A DNA stretch of 64,000 nt from Epiperipatus broadwayi. Its lineage: Eukaryota > Onychophora > Udeonychophora > Euonychophora > Peripatidae. The notes beneath the pieces are model-generated. The model saw only the letters and a program-made list of their open reading frames with translations, had not been told where the DNA came from and made no database searches. The position numbers and the translations under genes were made by a program. The stretch lies in assembly GCA_028023455.1 (NCBI GenBank), contig JAQFVV010006451.1, positions 1,041,501-1,105,500 on the forward strand, given 5' to 3'. This document shows, piece after piece, positions 12,303-24,072 of the stretch; the first letter of the stretch is position 1, and each line of letters opens with the position of its first letter.

Positions 12303-13859
12303 TTAATAAAAAATTTTGTAACATTCTGTGTCTTTTTCTATTGCCCTTTGTATATGATATGTATGCTCTCCATTGGGATTACATTCTTCCGTGAAGGTCA
12401 AACATTTGTCAAGTTGCATGAAGGCTTCATTCATATTCTTGATTGTCAAACTCTTAACAATAAGTTCATTATCAGGTTCTTCTTCATTTTGTATTTCATT
12501 CATCTCTTGTAGTTTAATCAAGTCTTCATTTGACAGAAGTTCTGAGTGAGATTGTATTAACTCATCAATATCTTCATCAGTGACATCTAAATTTAATTCA
12601 TTCATTATATTGACAATTTCCATTGTGATATCTTCAGCGGTTTCTTCAATGTCCATAGAAGTATTCATCATTTGTGGATATATTTTTTTCAAAAACTTTT
12701 CATTGTTGACTCTCTTAATTTAGGACATGCATCCTCAATAATATTTACTGCATACCATATATTATAACTTTTCCAAAAATCTCTTATTGTAGGTCCACCT
12801 TCCTTGTCAATTACCTTGATTGCTTGAATCATTAATCTTCTCATATAATACCACTTAAAATAGCTATCACAGTTTGGTCCATAGATTGTATTTTACTTGT
12901 GGTATTGGATGGGATAAACACAACATTAACTTCTGGATATAAATTTTGCAGGTATTTTGGATGTCTGGGAGAATTGTTTAAAAGCATTAATGTTTTAAAT
13001 GGTAAATTACTTTCACTACAATATTTTCTAACAAAAGGAACAAAATAATGTGAGAACCAATCCTAAAAAAGCTGTACAGTAGCCCAGGCTTTAGTATTTA
13101 ATTTTCAAATGACTGGAAACATTCTTTTATCTTTTCCTTTCAATGCTCTAGGATTTTCTGTCTGATAAATTAGCATTGGCTTTAATTTAAAATCACCAGC
13201 TAAATTTCCTTCAAGAAGCATCTATTTTTAGAAGGTTTATGACCAGGTTCAACTGATTCTTCCTTTGCTAAATATGTACATGAAGGCATCTTTTTCCAAA
13301 ATAATCCTGTCTCATCTACATTAAAGACTAGGCATGAATATTAGAGAAAGTAGAAATAAATTCACTGGCAGTTTTCTTATCTGCAATGGCACCTTCCCCA
13401 GTACATTTAATATTATGTAAAAATATCTCATTTTAAATTTGTGAAACCAGCTATTGCTTGTTACAAATTCAACAGCATAGTCTTCTTTTAATTTTTTCTT
13501 CCAATCTTCATGTAAACTAAGAGCCTTAGCTTGAATAATTGATAAATTCACTGGAATGCCTCTTTGATGTTGATCTTCAATCCATAAAGCCAAAGATTTT
13601 TCCATTACATCCATACAATGTCTTTTTGAAACAATCTTTGAAGAATTTTTAACATATTCTTTAATTTTGTTCTTGTTTTTCACAATTGTATATATTGTTT
13701 ACCGGTTTAAATTACATTAATATGTGATTGAAGCAAAAGATTCACCATTTTCAGAACATCTAATTACATCCATTTTTGTCTCGATTGTTTGGGGTTTATG
13801 AGACCTTGATTTCTTTTTGGTTGTATCAACACTGCTGTTTTTTTTTGTTTCTCACTCAT
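12303..13859 (-). pseudogene. Tigger (pogo family) transposase, decayed
   Basis: The reading starts at an M-S-E-K-Q-K-K methionine near 13859. It shows the CENP-B-type N-terminal DNA-binding region with SKRHCMDVMEKSLALWIEDQ (13321-13683 frame), then a DDE-type catalytic domain with VDETGLFWKKMPS (about 13280-13320) and FKLKPMLIYQTENPRALKG (about 13135-13190). The acidic C-terminal tail is intact at 12303-12692. Stops and frameshifts interrupt the frame in the N-terminal part and the DDE domain. The second catalytic position, normally Asp in L-L-x-D-N-x-P-x-H, is Asn here (codon complementary to 12976-12978). Domestication is therefore unlikely. Confidence 0.85.
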
Positions 13860-14182
13860 GCTTTTAATTAATAACAATGAAAAAATTCACCAAAACAGAA
13901 ATATATACAATGTATATGTAATGTAATCACACACAAACTACTTTTAAAAACAAATGCTAATCAAGAAGACAATCCTGTTCAAGACAGTCTGTGATGATGT
14001 TAAAAATAAAAGTAATTAATGTCCAACAGATGGGAAGATTTACTGTATTTTATATAAGTTCTTATTGTTCTCTAAAATCTACTTTTAATTATTTTCTAAA
14101 TTTCAAAGTTTATCTTTCTATAGAAAAATTCAATATGAATGTATATGTAAATAGTTTTTTTTATCAGATACTGTAAATTTGT

Positions 14183-14291
14183 AAGTCTTACATTGGTGGT
14201 CGAGAGGTCAGCGCGACTGCCTTGCACTTGCAGGCAGTCCCCCGGGTTGCGGGTTCGCGTCCCGGCCGATGCTATGACACTTAAAAAAAAA
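14183..14291 (+). mobile_element. tRNA-derived SINE, subfamily II, inside Tigger
   Basis: ATTGGTGGTCGAGAGGTCAG, then CAGGCAGTCCCCCGGGTTGC, the B-box GGGTTCGCGTCCCGG, and the 3' end CCGATGCTATGACACTT plus A9. It is among the least decayed subfamily II copies. It lies between the Tigger transposase and the Tigger right end, so it is younger than that element. Confidence 0.85.
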
Positions 14292-14516
14292 GCAATTTTT
14301 TAATTATTAAAGTACTAAAATACTGTACAATTTTGAATACCCATTTTTTTTCTACAGTATGTAGCACTAATTATACGTGAAAGTATATACATAGATAAAG
14401 ATCTAAAGTCCAAAAGCAATTATGTAATAGTGAAATGTTTCTAACTTGAGAGTTCGTCACTAGAGGACTGCCTATATTTTTTTTTAAAATAAAAGTGTAT
14501 AAAAATAAAAGAGTAT

Positions 14517-14800
14517 AAATTTTTATAAAATTGTTAGAATAGCTTTCAAACTAATCAAAGAAAACAATAGAGATTTAAAAATGATTTTTTTTTTACAGTA
14601 GCTCTCATCCAAGAACATGAACAGCCATAACATTTTGTATTTGATTTTTAACCCTGTAAGCAAGTTGGTGGTTACAATTTTCAAAAAAACATGTCATAAT
14701 CCCATAATTTTCTCAAATTCTACACATATATACCAAAATGCAGCAGCAGTGATATAGATTTTTACTGACCTTTTAAAAAAACATTAATAAAAGTGTATAA
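14517..14800 (+). repeat. Dispersed repeat R3, copy 2
   Basis: Same orientation and landmarks as 8146-8443, with small indels. It begins about 40 bp outside the Tigger right end and runs to AAAAGTGTATA, just before the target duplication of the next SINE. Confidence 0.7.
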
Positions 14801-14814
14801 TAGATGGATTTCAT

Positions 14815-14908
14815 TTTTTTTTTCATGTGTCAAAGCATTGACCTGGAAGCAAACCCAGGCCAGCTGCTTGGAACAGCTATGCAAACCACAAGGCCACCAA
14901 TGCTTGAC
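14815..14908 (-). mobile_element. tRNA-derived SINE, subfamily I, with target duplication
   Basis: In minus orientation the B-box complement and GGCCACCAATGCTTGAC head are visible. It is flanked by AGATGGATTTCAT (14802-14814) and AGATTGATTTCAT (14909-14921), a 13-bp target-site duplication with one mismatch. Confidence 0.85.
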
Positions 14909-15026
14909 AGATTGATTTCATATTTTCAAACTTTTTATTTCATTTTTAATAGATTTTATGAATTGAATTGAGATGTTAAAGAAATAAAAATAAATATAGA
15001 TTATTTATATCACAAATTTTGCTGAT

Positions 15027-15132
15027 TTTTTTTTTCATGTGTCATAGCATCGGCCAGGAAGCGAACCCGTTAACCCGGGACAACTGCTTGTAAAGCAGCT
15101 GTCGCTGACCTCTCAACCACCAATGCTTGACC
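15027..15132 (-). mobile_element. tRNA-derived SINE, subfamily II, with target duplication
   Basis: Contains TCATGTGTCATAGCATCGGC at its 3' end and CAACCACCAATGCTTGAC at its 5' end, on the minus strand. Flanks CACAAATTTTGCTGAT (15011-15026) and CACAAATTTGTTGATT (15133-15148) are a diverged target-site duplication. Confidence 0.85.
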
Positions 15133-15148
15133 CACAAATTTGTTGATT

Positions 15149-16621
15149 GTGTGCTTGTTTTTGCAAACGATGTTTCAGAACATCAAAAAATCTTACAATA
15201 AAAAAGTAGGATTAAATATATATATATTGTAATGTGCTAAACCTGATGATGCTGGAGAGATGATCAATATAATCTGAATAAATCTAGCTCAATTGGGGTC
15301 GCCATTTTGTTATAAACTATAGACAATAATATGGGATAATAATATAAAAAGAAGTTTTACTATGCCTAAGAAAATGTCATCCATGATAATCTAGATTCTG
15401 CCTAAATATGGAATGTCATTATATAAAAGCCCTAAAGTTGATTAGGCATTTTGTTATAATTACCACTTATGCATGATCATCATCGGCTAGCATGGGGTAG
15501 CTACTTTGTCACAATAATAATGGATTTTCTATTTCACCACCTCTGTACATTTTTAATCAACATTTGTCACAAAGAAACGCCCTCAAAATTTATATTCGTT
15601 ATCATAGAATGAAGCATGCATTAATAAATACTAAATCTGTAATATCCTATGTAAAGTAATCTATCTCAGCCATTGATCATATTAGACATTAACAATATTT
15701 TCCATATATGATTAATTGTCCATTACAGTACAATAAAATACTACTAACAATCTATATTAAAATCTAATTTATCCAGACAATGTTTAAAATGAAATAAAGC
15801 CAACTATATCACCCCTCCAACATCAACAAATCCATTCAAATACAAAGTAAACTGTAATGAGAAGTGAAACCGTATATTATTGCCCTAAACATTGGTGTAT
15901 GCATGAGATATATATATATTTAATTGATAATTGAACAGAACTCAATTTGAATCAATAACCAACTAGACTCTGACATACTCTATGAATTTAACATTATTTT
16001 TAGTAATTCACATTTATTTTAATATTTAATGATATTCTATTTAAATCAACCAGTCTCTAAATAATTATAATTACATTTTTGGAAAACGTTTCAGTAAACC
16101 TATATACTATTTTAAATGTTTAATTAAAAGAAATCTCTACTCAATTTTATATCTATTTTTGCAAAACGTTAAACCTAATATAAACATCCCATTCATATTC
16201 TACAGTAGAGCAATATGCAATTATTGCTTCATTTATATTCTAAAATGAAATACACCATGAGAATTTATTATCAATCACTTCCATTAGGTAATTTCATATT
16301 TTACAATACCCAATCACATTATATAAAATATACCCTAAGTTTCCATTTGATGCTTACTGAATTACCATCACTTATATTATCCATTTAAATCTCTAATCAA
16401 TCGATTATAAAATGGACTTTGTAACAATTAAGCTATATATAACAATAATTGATAGTTATCCAAGCCAACAATAATATTTGGTTAAGTTAGTCAATAAAAT
16501 TTATGATCTCTGCTTCAAAGAAATTTAAAAAGTAATCATTCTGACTAATGACAGAACCCAATCGATTAAGATTTTATAACTGGACAAAATAAGCAAATAG
16601 ATCATCAACTCTGAGCTAATA
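15149..16621. other. AT-rich region, possible decayed solo LTR
   Basis: No coding sequence. A (TA)n run ending near 15226 is followed by TGTAATGTGC. A TATATAAAAG box occurs near 15420-15429. Both are LTR-like traits, but no second copy or matching CA end was found. The alternative is unrelated AT-rich DNA. Confidence 0.2.
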
Positions 16622-16625
16622 ATAA

Positions 16626-16730
16626 GTCTAGCATTGGTGGTCAAAAGGTCAGCGATGGCTGATTTACAAGCAGTAGTCCCGGGTTAGCGGGTTCATGTCC
16701 CGGCTGATGCTATGACACATGAGAAAAAAA
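16626..16730 (+). mobile_element. tRNA-derived SINE, subfamily II, with target duplication
   Basis: GCATTGGTGGTCAAAAGGTC to GATGCTATGACACATGAG plus an A-tail. AACTCTGAGCTAATAA occurs on both sides (starting at 16607 and 16731). Confidence 0.85.
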
Positions 16731-16744
16731 AACTCTGAGCTAAT

Positions 16745-17426
16745 AAAATTATTTTACTGGTATATTGGTATAAATAAATAAACAAATATTTGAATGCATT
16801 AATAGGATTAAAAAATGATGATGTATAAAACAAATCATATATCTAGTTCTAGTTCACTTACCAAGATGAGTTTGAATCTTGGACCAAAATTAAGTACCAA
16901 AATTATCTTGAGCATTCAAAAGAAATAATGAAACAGATTCGTCTGATTTTAAATTAACTCTAAATTTATTGGTTTATAAAATAAAAATGAATAACAGTAA
17001 TAATAAAATATAAAGGAACATCAATCGATGTTTTGCAATTAACTAAAATCAATAAAAATAATAAAATATATGTGGAACTCTAAATATGTTGCATGACAAT
17101 AACACTTAGATGAAAGTGAAGGAGAGATTTGAAATATCATATACATTGTTTAAATAAATGTGATCAAATAAAAATTGAGCTCTATTTATTCATTAATATA
17201 ATAATAATTAAACAAACATAAAAAATTCTATTATAATTTAAATCCTTTTCTATCTGATATTCTCAAGTTAAATTTTGAACTTACAAAAATTTGAAATATT
17301 TTTAAACATCGGTCATGTTAACCTAAATCATCCGATAAGAGCCTAAATGAGAACTAAAGGAATCTCTCCAACCTTTTCATTGCACGAATTTTATCATATC
17401 CATATATTATTTACATATCCTTGTTT
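16745..17426. other. AT-rich stretch without genes
   Basis: No gene or repeat was supported. Confidence 0.5.
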
Positions 17427-17582
17427 ATATATAAAGCTTGCACAATAAGCTTTTAACAAGCTTTGAGAATATTTCCAACCCCAGACTGATTTCTGCTACT
17501 GGTGAGCTCTAAATATAATATTTGTACATATAAGCTTATTGAATCAGGTCATGTGACATCTGTCTTGATTTTTTTTTTTAAT
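17427..17582 (+). repeat. Dispersed repeat family R1, copy 2 (longest)
   Basis: Runs from TATAAAGCTTGCACAATAAG through CCCCAGACTGATTTCTGCTA to CTTATTGAATCAGGTCATGT and a T-run. The middle segment, CAGACTGATTTCTGCTACTG, also occurs inverted in the copy at 55985-56105. Copy 1 at 1018 lacks that middle part. Confidence 0.6.
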
Positions 17583-19369
17583 ATCTTTGTCTAAAAAAAT
17601 GTACATACATCTATGTAGACAAAAACCATACCATATATAAATGAAAGTCTATCGATATTCACTCATCATCATAGCTTATGATTCTTTACTTCCAATCCTA
17701 AAGGGTAGAGATGAATTTCTTTTTAATAGAGAAGATAAACACATGTAGTAACTGATGCAGATTCAAATTCCTTTCATGTTTAACTTTCAATGTTTCCTTG
17801 TAAATATATAAATATCCAGCTTGCAAAACAACAGATGCAAAATTACACATCACTGGCTGCTTTAATTTTCTTTCTTCACTGGCAATAATGTGCAAAGAGA
17901 ATTTCTTTAAGGACACAATTCAGTTAAAATTAAGTGAAGAATTAATACAGATTTATGAGTGTGGAGTTTAAATTGCTTATTATACTATAAGTTGAGTTAA
18001 TTGATCTTATAGAATTTTTGATTTGACAATATGATATCCATAAAACATAATGGGATTTATATCCATTACAAATAAATAAATGTAATCCTGGATTTTTTTT
18101 AAACATAGAATATCTTTATATAGCTGATTTGCAATACAAGGCATTTTCTTTCACATTTTGTTGTTTCCCCTGGAATTTCATCAGCAGCTGCCCCATTGAA
18201 TGGGCAGATAGTTAAAAAATTTATTCTTCCATAGTTTTATGAATTAACTATTTAAACAATAAAATTTAATAAATTTTTTGAAGACAGAAAAAAATGATCC
18301 ATTTTACGCAATGTCATAATGATAAGAATGTCTACAAATTACAGTTTCTTCTTTCTATTTATAATATACTCTTAATGATGTTATTGCTGTCATAACAACT
18401 GTTGAAAATCACTCAAATAATACTCGATGATGAATGATCTGTTCGAGAAAGTTTTGCCTCCTTTTTGTAAGTGAAATGGAAATTTTAAAAGAATTGGATA
18501 CATTGAAAATGAAATGTAAGTTCAATATGATTTTTTTCATTTTAAACCAAAATAAAAAATTCATATTACAATTTTATTACATTTTAATGAATATACATAC
18601 TTTTACATATGTTTTTTAATAATGATTTTCCCCCAAATTAATTTACAAATAAATATATATGGTACATAAAACATTTAATTGTGTAATAGGGTTGCTATAG
18701 TGATTTCAATAACAGAAATTGAAATGTGTAATGCCTAATGATAATGTTGATTTTAGTCAAGTAATCTTTCATGATATATTTAACTATTTACAAAATCTCT
18801 ATTTATTTACCTGTTTATATTTTTTTCTGAGATTGATTACAACAGATTTAAGATTTTGAAGCTGGAATTAGCAGTAAACATTCCAACCAACAGCTTCCAA
18901 GATGATCTGTACCAAAAGAAATGATACTAAATGCAAGGTTGAAGAAGCCTGCTATATATCAAGCAACCCCACAGCTATAAACAGAAGAAAAGCTTGCTTC
19001 TGCATTTCCAAAAAATTGAATGTTATAGTCAATTTGCATAAATTTACATAAGGCTTTATTACAAGCATTTCTTAATTGGTGACAAGCTATGATTATGGGA
19101 ACTTAGATTTCCAGAAAGCGCTCAGATGATTAATTAAGATTATTAATTATTACACTATATAGCTTCATTAACATTTGCATAAAGCACAATTATAGAGTTT
19201 TAAAGCATTAGGTTGCCATGGTTATCAATTTAACTTTATATTTCAAGATCTCCATTATCCATGAATCAAGTGAAAAGAAAACCAAACAAGATCAACAAAC
19301 TTCTTTATTTTTTTTTTTAATACTTTGACTTACAGTTAATCTGAATACTTACAATATATATATATATTG
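17583..19369. other. AT-rich stretch without recognised genes
   Basis: A 72-codon minus frame at 17698-17916 matches nothing I recognise and has no supporting context. I do not call it a gene. Confidence 0.45.
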
Positions 19370-19975
19370 TAACCGGAATAACTTTTCAACACAAAAAACT
19401 AAAATAAATATCAACACTAATAAATTAAAAAAGATTAACAGCTACAGATATCTTGGTCATATTAGTAAACATTATGGATGTATTTAATTACAGAATTATG
19501 CATAGATTGAGTGTTTTGTTAAAAGAAAAAAAAGCCAAAACACTTTTGAAAAGAAAGATTTTTAATAAATATGTATTTAAATATAAATCAAAAACTTTGA
19601 AAGTTAATATGGAGATTTTAACTACAAAGAAAGATATGGAATGATGAATATACTGGGAATAACAAGGAGAAAACAAAAATAAAATATATGAATAAAAACA
19701 ATTATATAATATTGATATTCCTGAAAAAATTAAGAAGATGAAGTTGAGCTGAGGATATGTATCTCATGTACTAGCAAACAAGGGAATATTTGAATTCTTA
19801 ATTTGGATCTGAAAGGATTATAGAATATTTAGAAGAAGACCCAATGACTGATAAATAGATGAATTTAAAAAAATTATAAAATGATGTAAAAAAAAATTGT
19901 ATGGGCTGACAAAACTGGATAAATTTAAAGTAATTTATATACTACAGAACATTAATAATGGTTGAAATTATATAT
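19370..19975 (+). pseudogene. LINE-type reverse transcriptase C-terminal remnant
   Basis: Fragments in shifting frames match the order seen C-terminal to the RT in animal endonuclease-type LINEs. They are INSYRYLGHI (about 19436-19466), YKERYGMMNILGI (about 19624-19662), a degraded segment near 19740-19790, and a KTQ..W/R-rich segment near 19837-19860. Stops and frameshifts are numerous and the copy is very old. The family (RTE/Jockey/R1-like) cannot be fixed. A young relative of such sequence is at 61377-61955. Confidence 0.55.
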
Positions 19976-20814
19976 TTATATCATCCCACTTTAACAAAAT
20001 TTAAAAAACTGGCCAGACAAATTGTTAGTAATATTTACTTCATAACATTGCAATCAAATTAAAATAATCAGCCAATAAGCTTGCACAAAACAATTCTTTA
20101 CATGAGATTAACACTGCTCATCAGTTAGAAATGAATAAACAGAATATATTTCAACATAATAAATAAATAAGTAACAAATCCAAGACCCATTATGGTATTT
20201 AAATACCATAGTTGCTCTGTGTCAATATTATTTTATACTTATTAAAGTATAATACCTGTTAGCTTTCTTATTAACTGTTTAGAGATGTGGCATGAAATAA
20301 CTGTCTTGCAAAGAACTGATTGGCTAATAATTTTAATCTAATGTCAAAGGTTGTAAATAAATATTACCCTTGATTTAATTGGTTAGTCTTCACTAAAATG
20401 ATTTACTTAATTATTCCAATTTGTTAGTGTGCATATTCCATTCCAGGTTAGAATCAATTAAAGGGAACAAAATTTATAAAAATTAAATGCATACAGTGCA
20501 GTCAGTCTTTAAAGTGATTACCTGACAATAAAACAGTAGATGCTATTTTGATTCTCTGTGGCAAAACTAGCAAATATTATTATGTCAATATTCTATTGAA
20601 AGTGTCAAAAAGAAGCAACTATCAGATTCTTAGAGCTTATATAGCTTGTTATATACTTTGCATTAAATAAAAACATTAAATGTTGAAAGTCTGATACATT
20701 TAGAATGAGCAGTTGTAATATCTATATTGTGTGAATTAGGAATAACAGCTAATATAAAAATAATTGAAATTCCTATATAATAAACATGAGCATAGTTTTT
20801 TGGCAGATAACAAA
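19976..20814. other. AT-rich stretch without genes
   Basis: Nothing supported. A short palindrome, TGGTATTTAAATACCA, lies near 20192-20207. Confidence 0.5.
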
Positions 20815-21060
20815 GGCAAAATTCTCCAGACAGTAGAACCACCTAGTGTAAGCCAGAGTAACCAATGAATGCAAAAAAGATGTGCATAAAATCCCTATCT
20901 AGCACCCATTCATCCAATATCCCCAGACCAATTTTTAGCTTCTAGCTTTCAATAGTGAGGAGCCTTGGATCTGAGAGCACTGAACCTAGATCTTAGGATC
21001 TAATGCAGTCAATCCTCCAGCAGACATCTTTTATCTTTTTAGTTTTCTAGAAGATGTAAA
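20815..21060 (+). repeat. Fold-back family R2, copy c (one end and centre)
   Basis: Starts GGCAAAATTCTCCAGACAGT. It contains GTGCATAAAATCCCTATCTA, CCAATATCCCCAGACCA, GGATCTGAGAGCACTGAACC and ATCTTAGGATCTAATGCA, then CCTCCAGCAGACATCTTTTA. The opposite terminal repeat is absent or decayed. It shares its central segment with 59506 and 63175. Confidence 0.65.
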
Positions 21061-22321
21061 TCAGTTCACAATATATAAAATTATCTCAGAGACATTTTAA
21101 AATATAAAATATTAATTACTTTCATTATAAGGATATGACTAAAATAAAAGAGAATTGGTGAATAAGATCAAGTCCATAGGTGGAGTTCTGACTGGAAAGT
21201 CATCCTCCTCATAGCTATTACAGAATGGCTCTGAAAGGTTGTTTTTGCAGTAGTGAACGGTGCCTTTTATATTTATTTTGTCCTTTAAATGCCTTATTTT
21301 GCTGATAATGTATTCTTTTATTTACTAAATCTCAGTTTTAGTGCATTTTTAACACAATTTGCCTATGTCTACCTTATGCTTATCAGCATTTAACTACCTC
21401 ATTTCCCCCTGTTTTATGGGTGGTTCAACTGACCATAAAGGGTTTTATTCCCTCTTAAACTCTTAAATATTTCTCCTACTCCAATTCCCTGTCACTCAGA
21501 ATTTGTTCAGAAAGTTTTTTGTGTAATATTCCAGTTATTTAGGCCATTTTTAATTACCTTTTTTTTTCAGACCCTCCCCCCTTCCTCTGGGATAACTAAC
21601 CACCTAAAATTTCATTAAATTTTCTCATTACTCAACTAAAATTATTAATAACAAGTTTTCCAGTGGTTTTTTTTTTTTTGGTCTCACATCAATATATTTA
21701 ATTTTTCCATTTCAAAATTGTGTTCTTCATACCATTTTTCATTCTTTCAAATGGTTTAAAGATGGCCACTACTCCTATCGGAAGAAATGTGCAGAGTCCT
21801 AAATTACATGAACAAAAATCTTCAAAATTACCCAAATTTTATCCAAATCGAATTTTAAACAAAACTTAACTAAAAAGTCGTCACCAAAAAACTTATTCCA
21901 AAGTCTCCATCTCCTTGCCCTCTGGATCTTCCTCTCTGTCAGGCTGTGGTTTGATCTATCAAAGGTAAAAAGCAAGTCAAAAAGAACAACATGACCAATT
22001 ATAATGGCATTCCCACTACAATGGGGAAAGCTAAAATTACTCATTTACAAAGGACAATAATCAGCCTGTTGCATCTAAGCATAACTCAGAAACCTACTCT
22101 TTCATCCCTGAAACCTCTGAAGACTTAATATATAACAATTCCCTCAAAGTTAATGTTACATATGAATTTTCCTATTAATCCATCAGGGTAACTAAGCCTT
22201 TCAACATTGCTCCTTGCCAATCTGTGCCTGGACTATACACCCTTTCCATATTCCCTTCCCATTTCATATGTATTCTCTTCCTCCGCACCATATTGTACTT
22301 GAATTTCATTTTGCTATGTAA
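21061..22321. other. Unassigned region upstream of PLE-B
   Basis: Less AT-rich than its surroundings, with C/T-rich tracts (about 21570-21590 and 22245-22290). Short coding-like pieces on the plus strand from about 21757 (MATTPIGRNVQSPKL) are broken by stops. They may be the remnant of an unidentified retroelement ORF or of PLE-B 5' sequence. I do not recognise a domain. Confidence 0.25.
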
Positions 22322-24072
22322 TCATCTGGTTATGGACAATATTGTATAAAAAATACAGAGGCTATTATTGATAAATTAAATATGATGAATATAAATAGAA
22401 ACCACAGTATCTTTGTGATGGACATAGAATCGATGTACCCTAGTATCCCTAGAATTAAAAGCATTAGTATCGTCATAAAGGCTTTATCTCTATATATCAA
22501 TGATAATAGCATAATTAGTATTATAAATGAAGCATTGAACCTAATAAATAATAGTTTATATTTTAAATATAATAATGAATATTGGAGTATAAATAAGGGA
22601 TGGGTAATGGGATGCGCAATTAGTGGGCTTATGGCATCTATGTTCATTAATGACATGGAAATCAATATTATAAAAGGCAGTATAATTAAAAAAGAAGTAC
22701 TACATTATTTTAGATACGTAGATGATAGTTTGATAATTGGTAATAAGAGGGCAATATATAAATTATATAAACAATTTAATAATAATGTTGATAATATTAG
22801 GTTTACTATGAAAGAAATTGATAATGAAATAAGGTATTTAGATATTGAAATTATTTTAAATCAAAATAATGATATTATAATTAAGCATTTTATTAAAGAT
22901 TATAAATTAAGGAAAATTATATCAATTGATTCAAAACAACCATGGATACAAAAGATGAGTGTAATTAAGAATTTTAAATATAAGAACGATAGATTTAATA
23001 CAGATAGAAATATTGCTATGTTACAGAAGGATAAATTTAAACAAACATATATGGGATATGGATATGCAGCGCATAGTATTGACAATATATTTTCACAACA
23101 TGGAGTAAATAGCACGGATAATAATAGATGTAGGACTAATAAACAAAAGAAGTGGATAAAAATTTCATATTTGCCTAGTGTATATAATATATTAAATAAA
23201 AAAAGTAAAAATTATATAGATAAAAACATTAATGTGGGATGGGCTAATAGCAAAAATTTGGATAAATTGATAACTAATTGTAGAATGAAAGATGATATAA
23301 AATATAAGAGAGGAATGGTTTATAAAATTAGATGTAATTTTTGTAATATGATTTACTATGGCCAGACGTCAAAGCAATTGGGAGAAAGAGCTAAAGAACA
23401 CAATGATGCTATTGCTAGGAAAGATGATAGATCTGCGTTATATGTTCATTATTTGCAGTATGGACATAAAATAAATTGTATTGATAATATAAGTGTTCTT
23501 GATTATATTAAAAATGTTAATAGACGTAAAATATATGAAACAAACTACATCATGTATAATAAAAACAACTGTATGAATATATACAAAACATCCATTAAGT
23601 TAAATAATAAGTGGTTAATGGATAAAGAATGGATAGTTAATTAATTAATATATGTGGATATATATCCATTCAATATATATAACAGAGTAATTTTGTAGTA
23701 GAATTGAGGGGGGAAAAATCACATAATAGATCATGTCAAATATCCATTTGTTTATCTATCTTCTCTCATGTATTGATATAGATGTCGCTGTATGTGCTTT
23801 AAATCGTGGAGACATATTGAAAAGGGCAAAAAAACATAATTTGCCAGAAAAGGCTTTTATATAATAATTTTATAATTTGTAATCTTTGTTGCTTGTATAT
23901 ATGTATTTTTAAACATATTTGACTATTGTATACTTGAAGTGCAACATAAAAAAAGAATTGGTTTTTATTCTGATTCTGTTTCTGTATAGTAATCATCTCT
24001 TTGTAAACCTTTTTAACTGTTGTGTATTTTGCCTTTTTGATGAATAAAAGCTTTCATCACTGAGAAAAAAAA
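22322..24072 (+). mobile_element. Penelope-like element B
   Basis: The open frame extends upstream of the first ATG to about 22322, so the copy is probably 5' truncated within the RT. Downstream of the stop, a 3' segment runs to AATAAA (24043-24048) and a short A-run (24064-24072), which I take as the likely 3' end. No target duplication was found, so both ends are estimates. Confidence 0.65.
22382..23644 (+). CDS. Penelope-like reverse transcriptase with GIY-YIG endonuclease
   Basis: A 420-residue open frame, the longest uninterrupted RT-GIY-YIG frame in the window. RT motifs in order are FVMDIESMYPSIP (about residues 11-23), GWVMGCAISGLMASMFINDM (about 73-92), YFRYVDDSLIIGNK with the catalytic YVDD (about 109-122), and IRYLDIEIILNQNN (about 144-157). 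The GIY-YIG endonuclease follows: VYKIRCNFC and IYYGQTSKQLGERAKEH (about 316-341), then HYLQYGHKI. The paired cysteines and HH-type residues typical of PLE nucleases are present. Full PLE proteins are about twice this length, so N-terminal RT motifs are missing. There are no frameshifts inside, and the copy may be young or its parent active. Confidence 0.88.
   Translation: MMNINRNHSIFVMDIESMYPSIPRIKSISIVIKALSLYINDNSIISIINEALNLINNSLYFKYNNEYWSINKGWVMGCAISGLMASMFINDMEINIIKGSIIKKEVLHYFRYVDDSLIIGNKRAIYKLYKQFNNNVDNIRFTMKEIDNEIRYLDIEIILNQNNDIIIKHFIKDYKLRKIISIDSKQPWIQKMSVIKNFKYKNDRFNTDRNIAMLQKDKFKQTYMGYGYAAHSIDNIFSQHGVNSTDNNRCRTNKQKKWIKISYLPSVYNILNKKSKNYIDKNINVGWANSKNLDKLITNCRMKDDIKYKRGMVYKIRCNFCNMIYYGQTSKQLGERAKEHNDAIARKDDRSALYVHYLQYGHKINCIDNISVLDYIKNVNRRKIYETNYIMYNKNNCMNIYKTSIKLNNKWLMDKEWIVN

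Larger units (their letters stand above)
12106..14474 (-). mobile_element. Tigger/pogo-like DNA transposon, about 2.37 kb
   Basis: The left end starts CAGGTAGTTACCTAGT. The right end, read in reverse complement, starts TAGGCAGTCCTCTAGT. These are imperfect terminal inverted repeats. TA lies directly outside both ends (12104-12105 and 14475-14476), as expected for a Tc1/mariner/pogo target duplication. The length matches autonomous Tigger elements. It encodes a decayed transposase on the minus strand and has a SINE inserted at 14183-14291. Confidence 0.8.

Noticed and set aside
21799-22044. 81-codon minus frame
   Set aside because: No domain, and the opposite strand looks equally coding-like. 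Treated as chance.
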